Shown here in pieces: positions 8,619-18,391 of a stretch of DNA of 64,000 bases. Below the pieces are notes generated by a model. That model did not search any database and was not told the origin of the DNA. It saw only the letters and a program-made list of their open reading frames with translations. Where the stretch lies: NCBI RefSeq assembly GCF_002846555.1, contig NZ_PJMS01000001.1, forward strand, positions 5,418,501 through 5,482,500, in the 5' to 3' direction. The translations under genes and the position numbers were made by a program. Within the stretch, counting starts at the first letter, position 1. Each line of letters opens with the position of its first letter. Source of the DNA: Aquimarina sp. MAR_2010_214 (GTDB taxonomy: Bacteria > Bacteroidota > Bacteroidia > Flavobacteriales > Flavobacteriaceae).

Positions 8619-9500
8619 ATGAGCACATTTACCATATTACATAAACTAAAGCTTAAAAGATCATCTACTAGGGAAAAGATAATCCAGTTTTATGATGAAG
8701 CGACAGAAGATTATGAGTTCTGGAGTAACGATTTCAATATGCATTTTGGGTATTATATCCCTTTTAAAACAAGTATCCTTAAAAGAGATTCAATGCTCAA
8801 TGAAATGAATCAGCAGGTTTTTGATCGTTTACAAGTCGCTAAACAAAATTCACTTGTTGCCGATCTTGGATGTGGTATTGGCGGCACTATACAATATGGA
8901 CTGAGAAAATATCCTTTATTACACATCATTGGTGTAACCCTATCATCATTTCAAGTTAGAGAAGGAAATAAAAGATTGCAACATAAGAATGGATTAATTA
9001 TAGAAGAAAACTATCATCATACATCTTTTAAAACTAATAGTGTAGATGGAGCATATGCTATAGAAAGTTTCTGTCATTCTGGACACAGTAAAGAGGCCTT
9101 ACAGGAAGCACATCGAATATTAAAACCAAACTCTAAATTAGTGATCGCAGATGCGTTCTTAAAAAAAGATGAAGAACAGTTATGTATAGGTAGTAATTAC
9201 TGCTACGAACAACTTTGCAAAGGATGGAGTTTAGAAGGTTTAGGAAGCATCAAACAAGTAGAAAAAACTCTAAACCAAATAGGTTTTAAGAATGTAACTA
9301 TCGAAGATGTATCATTTAGAGTTGCTCCTTCTGTTCTTCACGTACCTTTTGCAATCACAACATTTATATTAAAAAAACTATTCAGAAAAGAAGCTTTAAA
9401 GCCGCAAAGTTGGAAAAACCTGAAAGGATCACTATTTGCATTACTTTCTGGAATACACACAAAAAGTTTTGGATACTATTTAATTACAGCAGAAAAATAA
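8619..9500 (+). CDS. Class I SAM-dependent methyltransferase (sterol/tocopherol methyltransferase-like)
   Basis: Small-molecule methyltransferase of 293 residues. The SAM-binding motif I is VADLGCGIGGT (about residues 80-90). The upstream MHFGYYIPF (41-49) resembles the segment before motif I in the SMT, gamma-tocopherol and cyclopropane-synthase-like group. Motif 'post I' (IIGVTLSSFQV) and motif II/III (VDGAYAIESFCHSG, LKPNSKLVIADAF) follow. A basic C-terminal region with hydrophobic stretches might contact membrane. It sits 12 bp downstream of the membrane protein and 12 bp upstream of the TIGR01777 gene. The substrate is unknown; a lipid or isoprenoid would fit the homology and the neighbours. 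Confidence 0.85.
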   Translation: MSTFTILHKLKLKRSSTREKIIQFYDEATEDYEFWSNDFNMHFGYYIPFKTSILKRDSMLNEMNQQVFDRLQVAKQNSLVADLGCGIGGTIQYGLRKYPLLHIIGVTLSSFQVREGNKRLQHKNGLIIEENYHHTSFKTNSVDGAYAIESFCHSGHSKEALQEAHRILKPNSKLVIADAFLKKDEEQLCIGSNYCYEQLCKGWSLEGLGSIKQVEKTLNQIGFKNVTIEDVSFRVAPSVLHVPFAITTFILKKLFRKEALKPQSWKNLKGSLFALLSGIHTKSFGYYLITAEK

Positions 9501-9512
9501 AATCAGAAAACA

Positions 9513-10421
9513 ATGAAAAAAATAGTCATAGCAGCAGGAACAGGTTTTCTTGGAAAAATACTTATAGCATATTTTAAAACAAAAGTAGAATCTATTACAA
9601 TTCTAACCCGTGGAAAAAGTAGAACAGAAAATAATGTTCAATTTATGCATTGGGATGCAAAAACCACTGGAGATTGGGTACATGCACTAGAGAATGCAGA
9701 AATAATAATCAATCTAACCGGTAAGTCTGTAGATTGTAGATACACCCAAAAGAATAAAGATCTTATTCTAAATTCAAGAGTAACCTCTACCGCTATTTTG
9801 GGAGAAGCTATAAGCAAATGTAAAAATCCTCCCAAAATCTGGTTAAACTCATCAACAGCAACCATCTATAGACACTCTTTAGATAAAGAAATGGATGAAA
9901 TTAATGGAGAAATAGGAACTGGGTTTTCTGTTGATGTTGCTACATCATGGGAAAAAACATTTTTTAACCAGCAAACTCCCAAAACCAGAAAAGTAGCATT
10001 AAGAACCTCTATAGTCTTAGGCAAAAAAGGAGGAGCTTTACCGCCAATTCTTAATTTAACCAGAATTGGATTAGGAGGAAAACAAGGCAATGGAAATCAA
10101 AAATTAAGTTGGATACATGAACTAGACTTTGCAAGAAGTATCGAATTTATCATAAAAAATCCTGGTATTAAAGGTGTGATAAATATTGTTTCTCCTAAAC
10201 CCGTAACCAATTCAGTCTTTATGAAAACACTTAGAGGAGTTGTGAAAATTCCTTTGGGAATTCCTATTTCAAAACCTATACTAGAATTTGGAGCACGAAT
10301 TATTAAAACCGAAACCGAACTCATACTCAAAAGCAGAAATGTAATTCCTTCAAAACTCATGAATAATGGATTTCAGTTCTTGTATCCCGATATTAAACCC
10401 GCATTAATTACACTTATTTAG
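9513..10421 (+). CDS. TIGR01777-family NAD(P)-dependent epimerase/oxidoreductase
   Basis: Atypical extended SDR of 302 residues. The Rossmann start is KIVIAAGTGFLGK (residues 3-15). The family segment VHALENAEIIINLTGKSVDCRY is followed by WLNSSTATIYRH, and a C-terminal DUF1731-like part lies near 250-300. The family is related to the cell-division inhibitor SulA-like and YfcH proteins; its reaction is unestablished. It is third in the GbsR-linked operon, 6 bp before the SRPBCC gene, so it probably acts on the same substrate as the neighbouring methyltransferase. Confidence 0.85.
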   Translation: MKKIVIAAGTGFLGKILIAYFKTKVESITILTRGKSRTENNVQFMHWDAKTTGDWVHALENAEIIINLTGKSVDCRYTQKNKDLILNSRVTSTAILGEAISKCKNPPKIWLNSSTATIYRHSLDKEMDEINGEIGTGFSVDVATSWEKTFFNQQTPKTRKVALRTSIVLGKKGGALPPILNLTRIGLGGKQGNGNQKLSWIHELDFARSIEFIIKNPGIKGVINIVSPKPVTNSVFMKTLRGVVKIPLGIPISKPILEFGARIIKTETELILKSRNVIPSKLMNNGFQFLYPDIKPALITLI

Positions 10422-10427
10422 AAAATT

Positions 10428-10901
10428 ATGACAAGCATACGACTAACAACCCAAATAAAAGCTCCTGTCAAAAAAGTATTTGATTTAGCCAGAAGTATTG
10501 ACTTTCATATGATGTCTGCAGAAAAAACAAAAGAAAAAGCTATAGCAGGAAGAACTTCAGGATTAATAGAATTAGGAGAAACCGTTACCTGGAGAGGACA
10601 ACATTTTGGAATCTATCTCTTGCATGAAAGTAAAATTATTGAGTACAATTATCTTTATAATTTTACTGATGAAATGATCAAAGGGTGTTTTAAAACTTTT
10701 AAGCATCAGCACATTTTTTATAAAACACCATCAGGTACAGAAATGATAGATATACTCAAATACGAAACACCCTTTGGCATTTTTGGTAGATTATTTGATA
10801 ATTTTATCTTAAAAAGATATCTCACTCAATTTCTTAACGCTCGCAATCGGTCCATAAAATCACATTTAGAAATCAGAAAACACAGTAAAAATGCTTCCTA
10901 A
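10428..10901 (+). CDS. SRPBCC-fold ligand-binding protein
   Basis: A 157-residue START-like (polyketide cyclase/CoxG-type) protein. The start IRLTTQIKAPVKKVFDLARSI is the typical SRPBCC N-terminus. ELGETVTWRGQHFGI and GTEMIDILKYETPFGIFG mark the central sheet and late strand. Such proteins bind hydrophobic ligands or catalyse simple cyclisations. It closes the four-gene operon with only 6 bp from the previous gene. TIGR01777 and SRPBCC proteins are often found together, which supports a shared pathway. Confidence 0.85.
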   Translation: MTSIRLTTQIKAPVKKVFDLARSIDFHMMSAEKTKEKAIAGRTSGLIELGETVTWRGQHFGIYLLHESKIIEYNYLYNFTDEMIKGCFKTFKHQHIFYKTPSGTEMIDILKYETPFGIFGRLFDNFILKRYLTQFLNARNRSIKSHLEIRKHSKNAS

Positions 10902-11013
10902 TACCTACCAACAAAGATTCAATAATTGTTAACGTAAAATACTGATTAGTTAAAGCATTTATAAGATTCAACTTTTTATCCTATTTTTGGTGAATATAAC
11001 AACAGGAAATATA

Positions 11014-11568
11014 ATGTCAACAAACACCATAGACCCTAATACATGGGTGGATAAGTACAGTGATTACCTATTTAACTATACCATTGTAAGAGTTGATGAT
11101 AAAGAAATTGCGCAAGATTTAGTACAAGAAACATTCTTTGCAGGACTCAAATCAATGAAAAATTTCAAAGGTGAAGCTAGTGAACGTACTTGGCTTATTT
11201 CTATCCTGAAAAGAAAAATCATCGATCACTATCGTAAAATTAATAGTAATAAAGGTAAAGCAGAAGTAAGAATGAACTATACTTCTGACTCTGAAACTGA
11301 AGGTGACTGGTTAGAAGAGCGTGTAGCTGATCCTTTTGATGGTAATGCAGAAGGCGAGATCGAAAATAAAGAATTGGGCTTAGCCATACATGATTGTATG
11401 GGAAAATTACCTCAAAAACAAGCCCGTATTTTTAAATTAAAAACAATACAAGGTTTCGATACAGAAGCTATTTGTAATGAATTTGAAATCACTGCGTCTA
11501 ACTTATGGGTGATTATCCATAGAGCACGTACAGCAATGGCTGAATGTCTAGAAAAAAATTGGTTTTAG
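11014..11568 (+). CDS. ECF-type RNA polymerase sigma-70 factor
   Basis: Alternative sigma factor of 184 residues with region 2 (DYLFNYTIVRVDDKEIAQDL, ETFFAGLKSMKNFKGEASERTWL) and region 4 (GKLPQKQARIFKLKTIQG, EFEITASNLWVIIHRARTAM). An upstream TTG at 10987 extends the frame, but the ATG at 11014 fits the family better. It is followed 5 bp later by a ZAS-type anti-sigma candidate and then a paralogue. It resembles the Bacteroidetes TIGR02943 type of sigma factor. The inducing stress is unknown. Confidence 0.92.
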   Translation: MSTNTIDPNTWVDKYSDYLFNYTIVRVDDKEIAQDLVQETFFAGLKSMKNFKGEASERTWLISILKRKIIDHYRKINSNKGKAEVRMNYTSDSETEGDWLEERVADPFDGNAEGEIENKELGLAIHDCMGKLPQKQARIFKLKTIQGFDTEAICNEFEITASNLWVIIHRARTAMAECLEKNWF

Positions 11569-11573
11569 GGAAA

Positions 11574-11828
11574 ATGAGTAATAAAAAGGGAATATTAGTA
11601 AGTTGTTCAGAAGCAAATCATTTCTGTGATAAAAATCAGTATAAAGAAGCTACTTTTTGGGAAAAAGTAAAGCTAAACATACATTTGATATATTGTAGAG
11701 TTTGTAGAAAGTATTCTACAAATAATGGAAAACTAACGCGATTAATGAAAGATCCGAAAGTAATTAGCATTAATCGTTCTGATAAAGAAGTAATGAAAGA
11801 ACGATTAAAACAAAGAATGCAACAGTAA
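11574..11828 (+). CDS. Small ZAS-type anti-sigma factor candidate
   Basis: An 84-residue soluble protein that starts 5 bp after the sigma-factor stop; the longer frame from 11544 overlaps the sigma gene and is unlikely. H37-x3-C41-x2-C44 (HLIYCRVC) is the zinc-binding anti-sigma (ZAS) signature, and C11, H16 and C18 are also present. The conserved CDKNQY and EATFWEKVKLNIH segments are typical of short flavobacterial anti-sigma-like proteins. It has no membrane segment, so it would hold the sigma factor in the cytoplasm. The partner assignment rests on position. Confidence 0.72.
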   Translation: MSNKKGILVSCSEANHFCDKNQYKEATFWEKVKLNIHLIYCRVCRKYSTNNGKLTRLMKDPKVISINRSDKEVMKERLKQRMQQ

Positions 11829-11877
11829 TAAATTAATTTGTAATGCCCTCGAATAAAAGAAGTACACAAAGAGTATA

Positions 11878-12132
11878 ATGAAAACTAATAATAAACTATT
11901 TGTATCCTGTGAAGAAGCAAAACATATTTGTGATAAAAACCAATATGGAGAAGCTTCCTTCCTAGAAATAGTAAAACTTAACATTCGTCTTGCATATTGC
12001 AAAGTAACCCGAGCATATTCTAAAAAAAACATAAAACTCACAAAGACTATTGACAAGTCTAAAATTGAATCAATTAGTGCCTCTGACAAAGAAGCAATGA
12101 AAAAAGAAATACAAAAAGAATTAACTAAATAA
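11878..12132 (+). CDS. Paralogous anti-sigma-like protein with degraded zinc motif
   Basis: Exactly 84 residues and alignable without gaps to the gene just upstream: C11, H16, C18, the CDKNQY and KLNI segments and C41 are shared. The ZAS signature is broken: H37 is Arg and C44 is Thr (RLAYCKVT). It may have lost zinc or redox sensing, act as an anti-anti-sigma decoy, or be decaying. The intact frame and good alignment suggest it is still under selection. Its 3' end overlaps the convergent UbiA-like gene by 12 bp. Confidence 0.7.
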   Translation: MKTNNKLFVSCEEAKHICDKNQYGEASFLEIVKLNIRLAYCKVTRAYSKKNIKLTKTIDKSKIESISASDKEAMKKEIQKELTK

Positions 12133-12951
12133 AGATTCGAGAATAACCAGAATAAGCAACCACATTATCGGAATACTCTCTACCCAAAAAGAACAATAAT
12201 ATTCTGATTGTTTTTTTTCTGTTCCCCACAAAAAGAAAAGGCTTATAGTAGTTACTAATATCTTACTTAAAATTTCTGTCGAAGATATCAACTCATTTTT
12301 TACAGCTGTTAATAGCAAAAAGATAACCAACAAAATACTGCCAAAAACTTTAGTTCTTGTAATTCCAATTTTTTGCGGAACTGTTTCTAATGCTGCATTA
12401 TCATATTGAAGATCTCTTACTTCAAAAGGTAACATCATAACAACAATAAATAAAAAACGCTGAATCATTTCTATCAAAAAATTTAAGTTCAGATTTCCTT
12501 CAGCATGTATTAACGGAACCAACACAGTGACACCTGCCCATATTACACCAATTATAAAGATCTTTACTCCTGCAAAACTCCTCAAGTTCTTCCTATTAGG
12601 AAAAACAGGTACTACATATAGTACTGTTAATGCAATAAATGGCAGCATATATAACCAGGTACGAATTGATATTTTAAATGCAAAATAGATAAACGACAAA
12701 CTACAAAGGATCGTCAAAATACGAATGCCTTTCATCGATTTGGTTAATCTTCTGTGGTAAAGTTTAGAGACTTTAGAATATTTCACAAAATTATATGCAG
12801 TAATAGCTCCTAAAAAAGAAAAAAGAATGAAGGTAAATTGATCAGTTATTCCATATTTCATAAAGGTAACTTGTATCAAAGCACAGATAGCTAAAGCAAC
12901 ATGAATACTGCCGTTAATGTAGAATCTAAATATATCTTTTAAGGTTTTCAC
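12121..12951 (-). CDS. UbiA prenyltransferase-like integral membrane protein
   Basis: A 276-residue protein with about seven to eight hydrophobic segments. The pattern resembles the UbiA superfamily: an N-terminal half with AYNFVKYSKV in place of the first Asp-rich motif, and LPFEVRDLQYD (about residues 174-184) resembling the second. The first motif lacks the usual N/DxxxD aspartates, so catalytic activity is doubtful. It lies divergent from gcvP, and its stop overlaps the small anti-sigma paralogue. The substrate is unknown. Confidence 0.65.
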   Translation of the reverse strand: MKTLKDIFRFYINGSIHVALAICALIQVTFMKYGITDQFTFILFSFLGAITAYNFVKYSKVSKLYHRRLTKSMKGIRILTILCSLSFIYFAFKISIRTWLYMLPFIALTVLYVVPVFPNRKNLRSFAGVKIFIIGVIWAGVTVLVPLIHAEGNLNLNFLIEMIQRFLFIVVMMLPFEVRDLQYDNAALETVPQKIGITRTKVFGSILLVIFLLLTAVKNELISSTEILSKILVTTISLFFLWGTEKKQSEYYCSFWVESIPIMWLLILVILESLFS

Positions 12952-13088
12952 TTTGTTTATTAGGGGTTATGTGTTAACAAAACCCGAATTTGGTTAAAAA
13001 CTTGATAGGTCTAGGTTAATTTATTGTGAAAGTTTTAGCATTTAAATATGTATTTTTGAAATCTCAATTTTCAACTGTTTTTTTCGTT

Positions 13089-15944
13089 ATGAAAACCGAT
13101 TCCTTTAAACTACGTCATATAGGTCCATCAACAAAGGATCTTAGTGATATGCTAAACACAATTAAAGCAGATTCTTTAGAACAATTAATATACGAAACTG
13201 TTCCTGATGATATTCTTTTAAAAAAATCATTAAATCTTGATTCTGCCATGAGCGAACAAGAATATTCTGCGCACATACAAAAGCTTTCGGCAAAAAATAA
13301 AGTATTCAAAACCTATATAGGTTTAGGATATCACGAGGCTAGTTTACCCGCAGTTATACAACGTAATATCCTTGAAAACCCAGGGTGGTATACCGCTTAT
13401 ACACCATATCAGGCAGAAATTGCACAAGGCAGACTAGAAGCTTTGTTGAATTACCAGACTATGGTTTGTGATCTTACCGGTATGGAATTAGCTAATGCTT
13501 CTTTATTAGATGAGAGTACAGCTGCTGCAGAAGCAATGACGATGTTATTTGCTGTACGATCTAGAGATCAGAAAAAAAATAATGTAAATAAGTTTTTTGT
13601 TTCCGAAGAAATATTACCTCAAACACTTTCCTTATTACAAACAAGAGCAATTCCTTTAGATATTCAATTAGTAATAGGAAATCACCAACAATTTGACTTT
13701 TCAACCGAATTTTACGGTGCTATTTTGCAATATCCGGGTAAATCTGGTCAGGTACATGATTATGCTGGTTTTGTTGAAAAAGCTCACCAAGCAGAAATCA
13801 AAGTTGCTGTAGCAGCAGATATATTAAGCTTAGTATCATTGAAATCTCCAGGAAGCTTTGACGCAGATGTTGTGGTAGGAACTACGCAACGTTTTGGGAT
13901 TCCTCTGGGGTATGGTGGTCCGCATGCTGGTTTTTTTGCCACAAGAGAAGCGTATAAAAGAAATATCCCTGGTAGAATTATTGGGGTTACTCAAGATGTA
14001 AATGGTGGGCGTGCCTTACGAATGGCATTACAAACTCGAGAACAACATATTAAAAGAGATAAAGCAACTTCTAATATCTGTACCGCACAAGTACTCTTGG
14101 CTGTTATGGCCGGAATGTATAGCGTGTATCATGGTCCAGAAGGCTTAAAATATATCGCTTCAAAAGTTAATGCTTTTGCAGTAACACTAAGTACAGAATT
14201 AAAAAAATTAGGATTCAATCAACTTAATACTGCTTATTTTGATACCATTCGCATACAAGGTGATGCGACCAAAATAAAAGAGATTGCAGAAGCTCATGAG
14301 GTAAATTTCTTTTATCCCGATTCTGAAACCGCTTCGATTTCTTTAAATGAGGCAACAACAATTGAAGATCTAAATACCATCTTATCAATTTTTTCCAAAG
14401 TTGCTGAAAAAGAATATTCGCCTATTCAGGAAATTGATAATGCTGATAATATAGATCATAATCTGAAACGTAATACCGAGTTTTTAACAAATGATGTATT
14501 CAATTCTTACCATTCTGAAACAGAATTGATGCGTTATATTAAAAAATTAGAGCGTAAAGATTTATCATTGAATCACTCAATGATTCCTTTAGGATCATGT
14601 ACAATGAAACTTAATGCTGCCTCAGAAATGTTGCCACTTAGTGATCCTCAATGGGGAAACATACATCCTTTTGCACCTATAAATCAAGCTCAAGGGTATC
14701 AAGAAGCTCTAAAAAAACTCGAAGAACAACTTACCGAAATCACTGGTTTTGCTGCTACATCCTTACAACCAAATTCGGGGGCACAAGGAGAATTTGCAGG
14801 ATTAATGGTAATTCGTGCATATCATGAATCAAAAGGCGATCACCATCGTAATATCTGTTTGATCCCATCATCAGCCCATGGTACCAATCCAGCTTCTGCT
14901 GTAATGGCAGGTATGAAAGTAATTGTTACCAAAGCCACAGAAGAAGGTAATATTGACGTAGAAGATTTACGAGAAAAAGCAGTAAAATATAAAGATAACC
15001 TTGCCGCTTTAATGGTTACCTATCCATCAACACATGGAGTATATGAATCTGCTATTAAAGAAATTACTCAAATTATTCATGATAATGGTGGACAAGTATA
15101 TATGGATGGTGCGAATATGAATGCCCAGGTAGGTTTAACCAATCCTGGAGCAATCGGCGCAGATGTATGCCATCTTAATTTACATAAAACTTTTGCCATA
15201 CCTCATGGTGGAGGTGGCCCTGGCGTTGGTCCAATTTGTGTAGCCAAACAGTTAGTTCCTTTTCTGCCTGGTAATCCAATTATCACTACTGGAGGAGATC
15301 AAGCAATCACCGCAATTTCTGCAGCTCCATGGGGATCTGCTCTGGCATGTTTGATATCTTATGGATATATTACTATGCTTGGGGTAGATGGTTTAAAAGA
15401 AGCTACTCAATATGCTATTCTAAATGCTAATTATATCAAAGAATGCCTTGATGGTCATTATGACGTGTTGTATGTAGGAGAAAAAGGAAGAGCTGCTCAC
15501 GAAATGATTTTAGATTGTAGACCTTTTAAAGCAAACGGTATAGAGGTTACTGATATTGCAAAACGACTTATGGATTATGGATTCCATGCTCCTACAGTTT
15601 CTTTTCCGGTAGCCGGAACCATTATGATCGAACCAACAGAGAGTGAAAGTAAAGCAGAATTAGATCGTTTTTGTGATGCTATGATCTCAATACGCAAGGA
15701 AATAGCAGAAGCTTCTGCTGATAATCCAAACAATGTTATGAAAAATGCTCCTCATACTATGGCCATGCTTACAGCCGACACATGGGATTTTCCGTATTCG
15801 AGAGAACAAGCAGCATATCCATTATCATATGTAGCCGATAACAAGTTTTGGCCATCTGTACGTCGTGTAGATGACGCATATGGCGACAGAAACTTAATTT
15901 GTACCTGTGCACCTATCGAGGAGTATATGGAAACAGAAGCTTAA
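13089..15944 (+). CDS. gcvP: Glycine dehydrogenase (aminomethyl-transferring), P-protein
   Basis: Full-length single-chain P-protein (951 residues) of the glycine cleavage system. It decarboxylates glycine on PLP and passes aminomethyl to the H-protein lipoyl arm. The PLP lysine is K700 in HLNLHKTF, followed by [19 protein letters not shown]-like N-terminus [11 protein letters not shown] and [14 protein letters not shown] are also typical. The frame extends upstream to 13026 with a GTG-type start, but the ATG at 13089 matches family starts. gcvT and gcvH are not in the window, as is common when P is unlinked in this group. Confidence 0.97.
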   Translation: MKTDSFKLRHIGPSTKDLSDMLNTIKADSLEQLIYETVPDDILLKKSLNLDSAMSEQEYSAHIQKLSAKNKVFKTYIGLGYHEASLPAVIQRNILENPGWYTAYTPYQAEIAQGRLEALLNYQTMVCDLTGMELANASLLDESTAAAEAMTMLFAVRSRDQKKNNVNKFFVSEEILPQTLSLLQTRAIPLDIQLVIGNHQQFDFSTEFYGAILQYPGKSGQVHDYAGFVEKAHQAEIKVAVAADILSLVSLKSPGSFDADVVVGTTQRFGIPLGYGGPHAGFFATREAYKRNIPGRIIGVTQDVNGGRALRMALQTREQHIKRDKATSNICTAQVLLAVMAGMYSVYHGPEGLKYIASKVNAFAVTLSTELKKLGFNQLNTAYFDTIRIQGDATKIKEIAEAHEVNFFYPDSETASISLNEATTIEDLNTILSIFSKVAEKEYSPIQEIDNADNIDHNLKRNTEFLTNDVFNSYHSETELMRYIKKLERKDLSLNHSMIPLGSCTMKLNAASEMLPLSDPQWGNIHPFAPINQAQGYQEALKKLEEQLTEITGFAATSLQPNSGAQGEFAGLMVIRAYHESKGDHHRNICLIPSSAHGTNPASAVMAGMKVIVTKATEEGNIDVEDLREKAVKYKDNLAALMVTYPSTHGVYESAIKEITQIIHDNGGQVYMDGANMNAQVGLTNPGAIGADVCHLNLHKTFAIPHGGGGPGVGPICVAKQLVPFLPGNPIITTGGDQAITAISAAPWGSALACLISYGYITMLGVDGLKEATQYAILNANYIKECLDGHYDVLYVGEKGRAAHEMILDCRPFKANGIEVTDIAKRLMDYGFHAPTVSFPVAGTIMIEPTESESKAELDRFCDAMISIRKEIAEASADNPNNVMKNAPHTMAMLTADTWDFPYSREQAAYPLSYVADNKFWPSVRRVDDAYGDRNLICTCAPIEEYMETEA

Positions 15945-15966
15945 GAAATGGTATTCTATAAATAAT

Positions 15967-15997
15967 AAAGAGGTGACTTTATGGTTGCCTCTTTTTT
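15967..15997 (+). terminator. Terminator after gcvP
   Basis: Stem AAAGAGG/CCTCTTT extended by wobble pairs around TTTAT, followed by a T-run. It starts 23 bp after the gcvP stop. Confidence 0.7.
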
Positions 15998-16068
15998 GTT
16001 ATTATGAAAGAATAATAAAATCAATTATAGTCATAAATTGATCTTAATCTAAATAATGATTTAAACAC

Positions 16069-16434
16069 ATGAAAGATATTACATCCAGACATGATATAGA
16101 GTTCTTAATGGAAGCTTTTTATAAGGTCGCATTTGCAGACCCTATAATTGGTTTATTTTTTACTGAAATTGCAAAAGTTAATCTCAAAGAACACATTCCG
16201 GAAATTACAGATTTTTGGGAACAACAATTATTCAGAACAGGAAACTATAAAAAAAATGTGATGCAGATTCACAAAAATTTAAGCAGTAAAAAAAAATTAG
16301 AAAAGATTCATTTTGATACCTGGTTATCGCTCTTTCACAAAACAGTAGACAACCATTTTGAAGGAGAAAAGGCTCACCTCATCAAAACCCGAGCCTTATC
16401 CATTGTAACGGTTATGCAATTAAAAATAGGATAA
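16069..16434 (+). CDS. Group III truncated haemoglobin
   Basis: A 121-residue globin of the trHbIII class (COG2346). Landmarks include FYKVAFADPIIGLFF (about 17-31), the WE near 50-51 in FWEQQLF, and H68 in QIHKN as probable proximal haem ligand. The C-terminal W85 in TWLSLFH is typical. Such proteins bind O2 or NO; physiological roles in flavobacteria are not established. It stands alone between gcvP and the KAS III-like gene. Confidence 0.88.
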   Translation: MKDITSRHDIEFLMEAFYKVAFADPIIGLFFTEIAKVNLKEHIPEITDFWEQQLFRTGNYKKNVMQIHKNLSSKKKLEKIHFDTWLSLFHKTVDNHFEGEKAHLIKTRALSIVTVMQLKIG

Positions 16435-16592
16435 TCTCTGATGATTTTTAACCAGAATTGCGTATTAGATCTTTGTTACAAGGAATAGTTCAAAGGTATA
16501 TCTTGAAGCGATTTCAAGCTGTTATATATTTTCTAATACACAATCAAGGTTTAATCAAATACATAACAAAAGAGGTTGGGCATCGTAGCGTC

Positions 16593-16610
16593 TACTATGC
16601 GCGCATAGTA
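16593..16610. promoter_or_regulatory. Perfect 18-bp palindrome upstream of KAS III-like gene
   Basis: TACTATGCGCGCATAGTA reads identically on both strands, and its centre is unusually GC-rich for this DNA. It ends 50 bp before the start at 16661. A related near-palindrome lies before the acyl-CoA dehydrogenase gene at 59342-59359 (14 of 18 bases the same), suggesting a shared regulator. Confidence 0.55.
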
Positions 16611-16660
16611 AAATAATTCTTATTATGTACCTTACCATTCATAATCTATAATTGGGAACA

Positions 16661-17719
16661 ATGAATATCAAAATAACGGGCACAGGGAGCTATATTCCTA
16701 ATGAAATTAAAAAAAACAACGACTTTATCAATCATCAATTCTTTACTGAAAACAAGGTCTTGATCGAACATAATACTACCACTATAATTGATAAATTCAA
16801 AAAAATCACTGGTATTGAAGAACGTAGATATGCCTCTGCCCATCAAAACACTTCTGATTTAGCATTTCTTTCCGCAAAAAAAGCAATTATAGACTCAAAA
16901 ATTGATCCTGAAACCCTTGATTACATTATTGTAGCCCATAATTTCGGCGATGTAGATAAAAACTCTTCTCAGGCAGATACCGTCCCCAGTCTTGCAGCAA
17001 GGGTAAAACATAAACTAAAAATAAAAAACCCGTACTGCGTCGCATATGATTTGCTTTTTGGGTGCCCTGGGTGGATAGAAGGAGTCATACAAGCCCAATC
17101 ATATATAAAAAGTAATATGGCTCAAAAATGTCTTGTTATTGGAGCAGAAACTTTATCTCGTGTTATAGATAAACATGATCGGGATTCTATGATTTATTCT
17201 GATGGATCTGGAGCCGTGATACTAGAAAAAACAAAACAACCCGGAGGGATAATTTCTTCTATAAGTGCTTCTTATACATTTGAAGAAAGTAATTTTTTAT
17301 TCTTCGGAAAAACAAACAATAACATCTCTAATGATGATACGAGATATATCAAAATGTATGGAAGAAAAATATATGAATTTGCTTTAAATCAAGTTCCAAA
17401 AGCAATGAAAGTCTGCCTTGATAAAACTGACATTAACATCACAGATATCAAAAAAATTATCATTCATCAAGCTAATGAGAAAATGGATGAAGCTATTGTA
17501 AAAAGGTTCTATGATCTATACGATCAGAAAGTACCTGATGGCATTATGCCCATGACTATTCAAAAGCTAGGAAATAGTAGTGTTGCTACTGTTCCTACTC
17601 TATATGACCTTATTTTAAATGATAAAGTAGAAAATCAATCCATTAAAGAAGGAGATATTTTGCTATTTGCCAGTGTAGGCGCAGGGATGAACATTAATAC
17701 TCTTTTATACCAATTTTAA
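16661..17719 (+). CDS. 3-oxoacyl-ACP synthase III (FabH-like)
   Basis: Thiolase-fold condensing enzyme of 352 residues. The catalytic triad is C135 (LLFGCPGW), H269 (IIHQANEKM) and N305 (KLGNSSVAT). The frame begins at a TTG three codons earlier, but ATG 16661 is preferred. FabH-type enzymes start fatty acid or related acyl chains from acyl-CoA. The gene is followed by a methyltransferase-like and a glycosyltransferase gene rather than by fatty acid genes, so it may be a specialised paralogue rather than the housekeeping FabH. Confidence 0.9.
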   Translation: MNIKITGTGSYIPNEIKKNNDFINHQFFTENKVLIEHNTTTIIDKFKKITGIEERRYASAHQNTSDLAFLSAKKAIIDSKIDPETLDYIIVAHNFGDVDKNSSQADTVPSLAARVKHKLKIKNPYCVAYDLLFGCPGWIEGVIQAQSYIKSNMAQKCLVIGAETLSRVIDKHDRDSMIYSDGSGAVILEKTKQPGGIISSISASYTFEESNFLFFGKTNNNISNDDTRYIKMYGRKIYEFALNQVPKAMKVCLDKTDINITDIKKIIIHQANEKMDEAIVKRFYDLYDQKVPDGIMPMTIQKLGNSSVATVPTLYDLILNDKVENQSIKEGDILLFASVGAGMNINTLLYQF

Positions 17720-17803
17720 ACCTTTTGTAAAATTCTCTTAGATGTACAGATAGTAATCTGGGTAATTGTCTATTTTTACAATATAATTACTGATTTGACT
17801 ATT

Positions 17804-18334
17804 ATGTACGAAGGAACTTTTCCTCATAAACGATATCAAAAAACTTTAGAGTTTCTTAGAGAAAACACTCCTGCTCCTGGCGCTATCCTGGATTTGGGCA
17901 TTAGAAACCCTTTTGTAGAGTTTATGGAAAAAGAGGGATACACTGTATCAAATACTTCTGGTGAAGATTTAGACCTCAATACAGAAGTTGTAAAAGAAGA
18001 GGGTATTGAAATCGTTACTGCTTTCGAAATTTTTGAGCACCTTATTGCACCTTTTAATGTTCTACGAGACATTAAATCAGATAAATTAGTGGCTTCTATC
18101 CCATTAAAACTATGGTTCTCTCCTGCCTATCGCAGTAAAACTGATCCATGGGACAGACACTATCACGAATTTGAAGATTGGCAATTTGATTGGTTGCTCG
18201 AAAAAGCTGGCTGGGAAATAAAAGCTAGAAATAAATGGACTCATCCTATCAAAAAGATTGGTTTACGCCCCTTATTAAGACTTTTTACACCAAGATATTA
18301 TATTGTTTACGCCGAGAGGATTAAAAATTCTTAG
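17804..18334 (+). CDS. Methyltransferase-like protein
   Basis: A 176-residue protein with a reduced class I methyltransferase fold. AILDLGIRNPF replaces the usual motif I GxGxG, and VTAFEIFEHLIAPFNVLRDI matches the later acidic loop and helix of the Methyltransf_23-like group. WLLEKAGWEIKARNKW is the typical end. A TTG at 17795 extends the frame, but ATG 17804 is the better start. Because the glycine motif is weak, SAM binding is uncertain. It lies between the ketoacyl synthase and a GT2 gene. Confidence 0.7.
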   Translation: MYEGTFPHKRYQKTLEFLRENTPAPGAILDLGIRNPFVEFMEKEGYTVSNTSGEDLDLNTEVVKEEGIEIVTAFEIFEHLIAPFNVLRDIKSDKLVASIPLKLWFSPAYRSKTDPWDRHYHEFEDWQFDWLLEKAGWEIKARNKWTHPIKKIGLRPLLRLFTPRYYIVYAERIKNS

Positions 18335-18391
18335 TTTCTCTCTTCTTAGTTTTTTAACTTTATACCTGAAACCAAAAACTTCAATTATTTC

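Noticed and set aside
16503..16521. CTTGAA-GCGAT-TTCAAG small inverted repeat after the truncated haemoglobin gene
   Set aside because: Six-base arms are expected by chance at this density and it has no T-tract or second copy.
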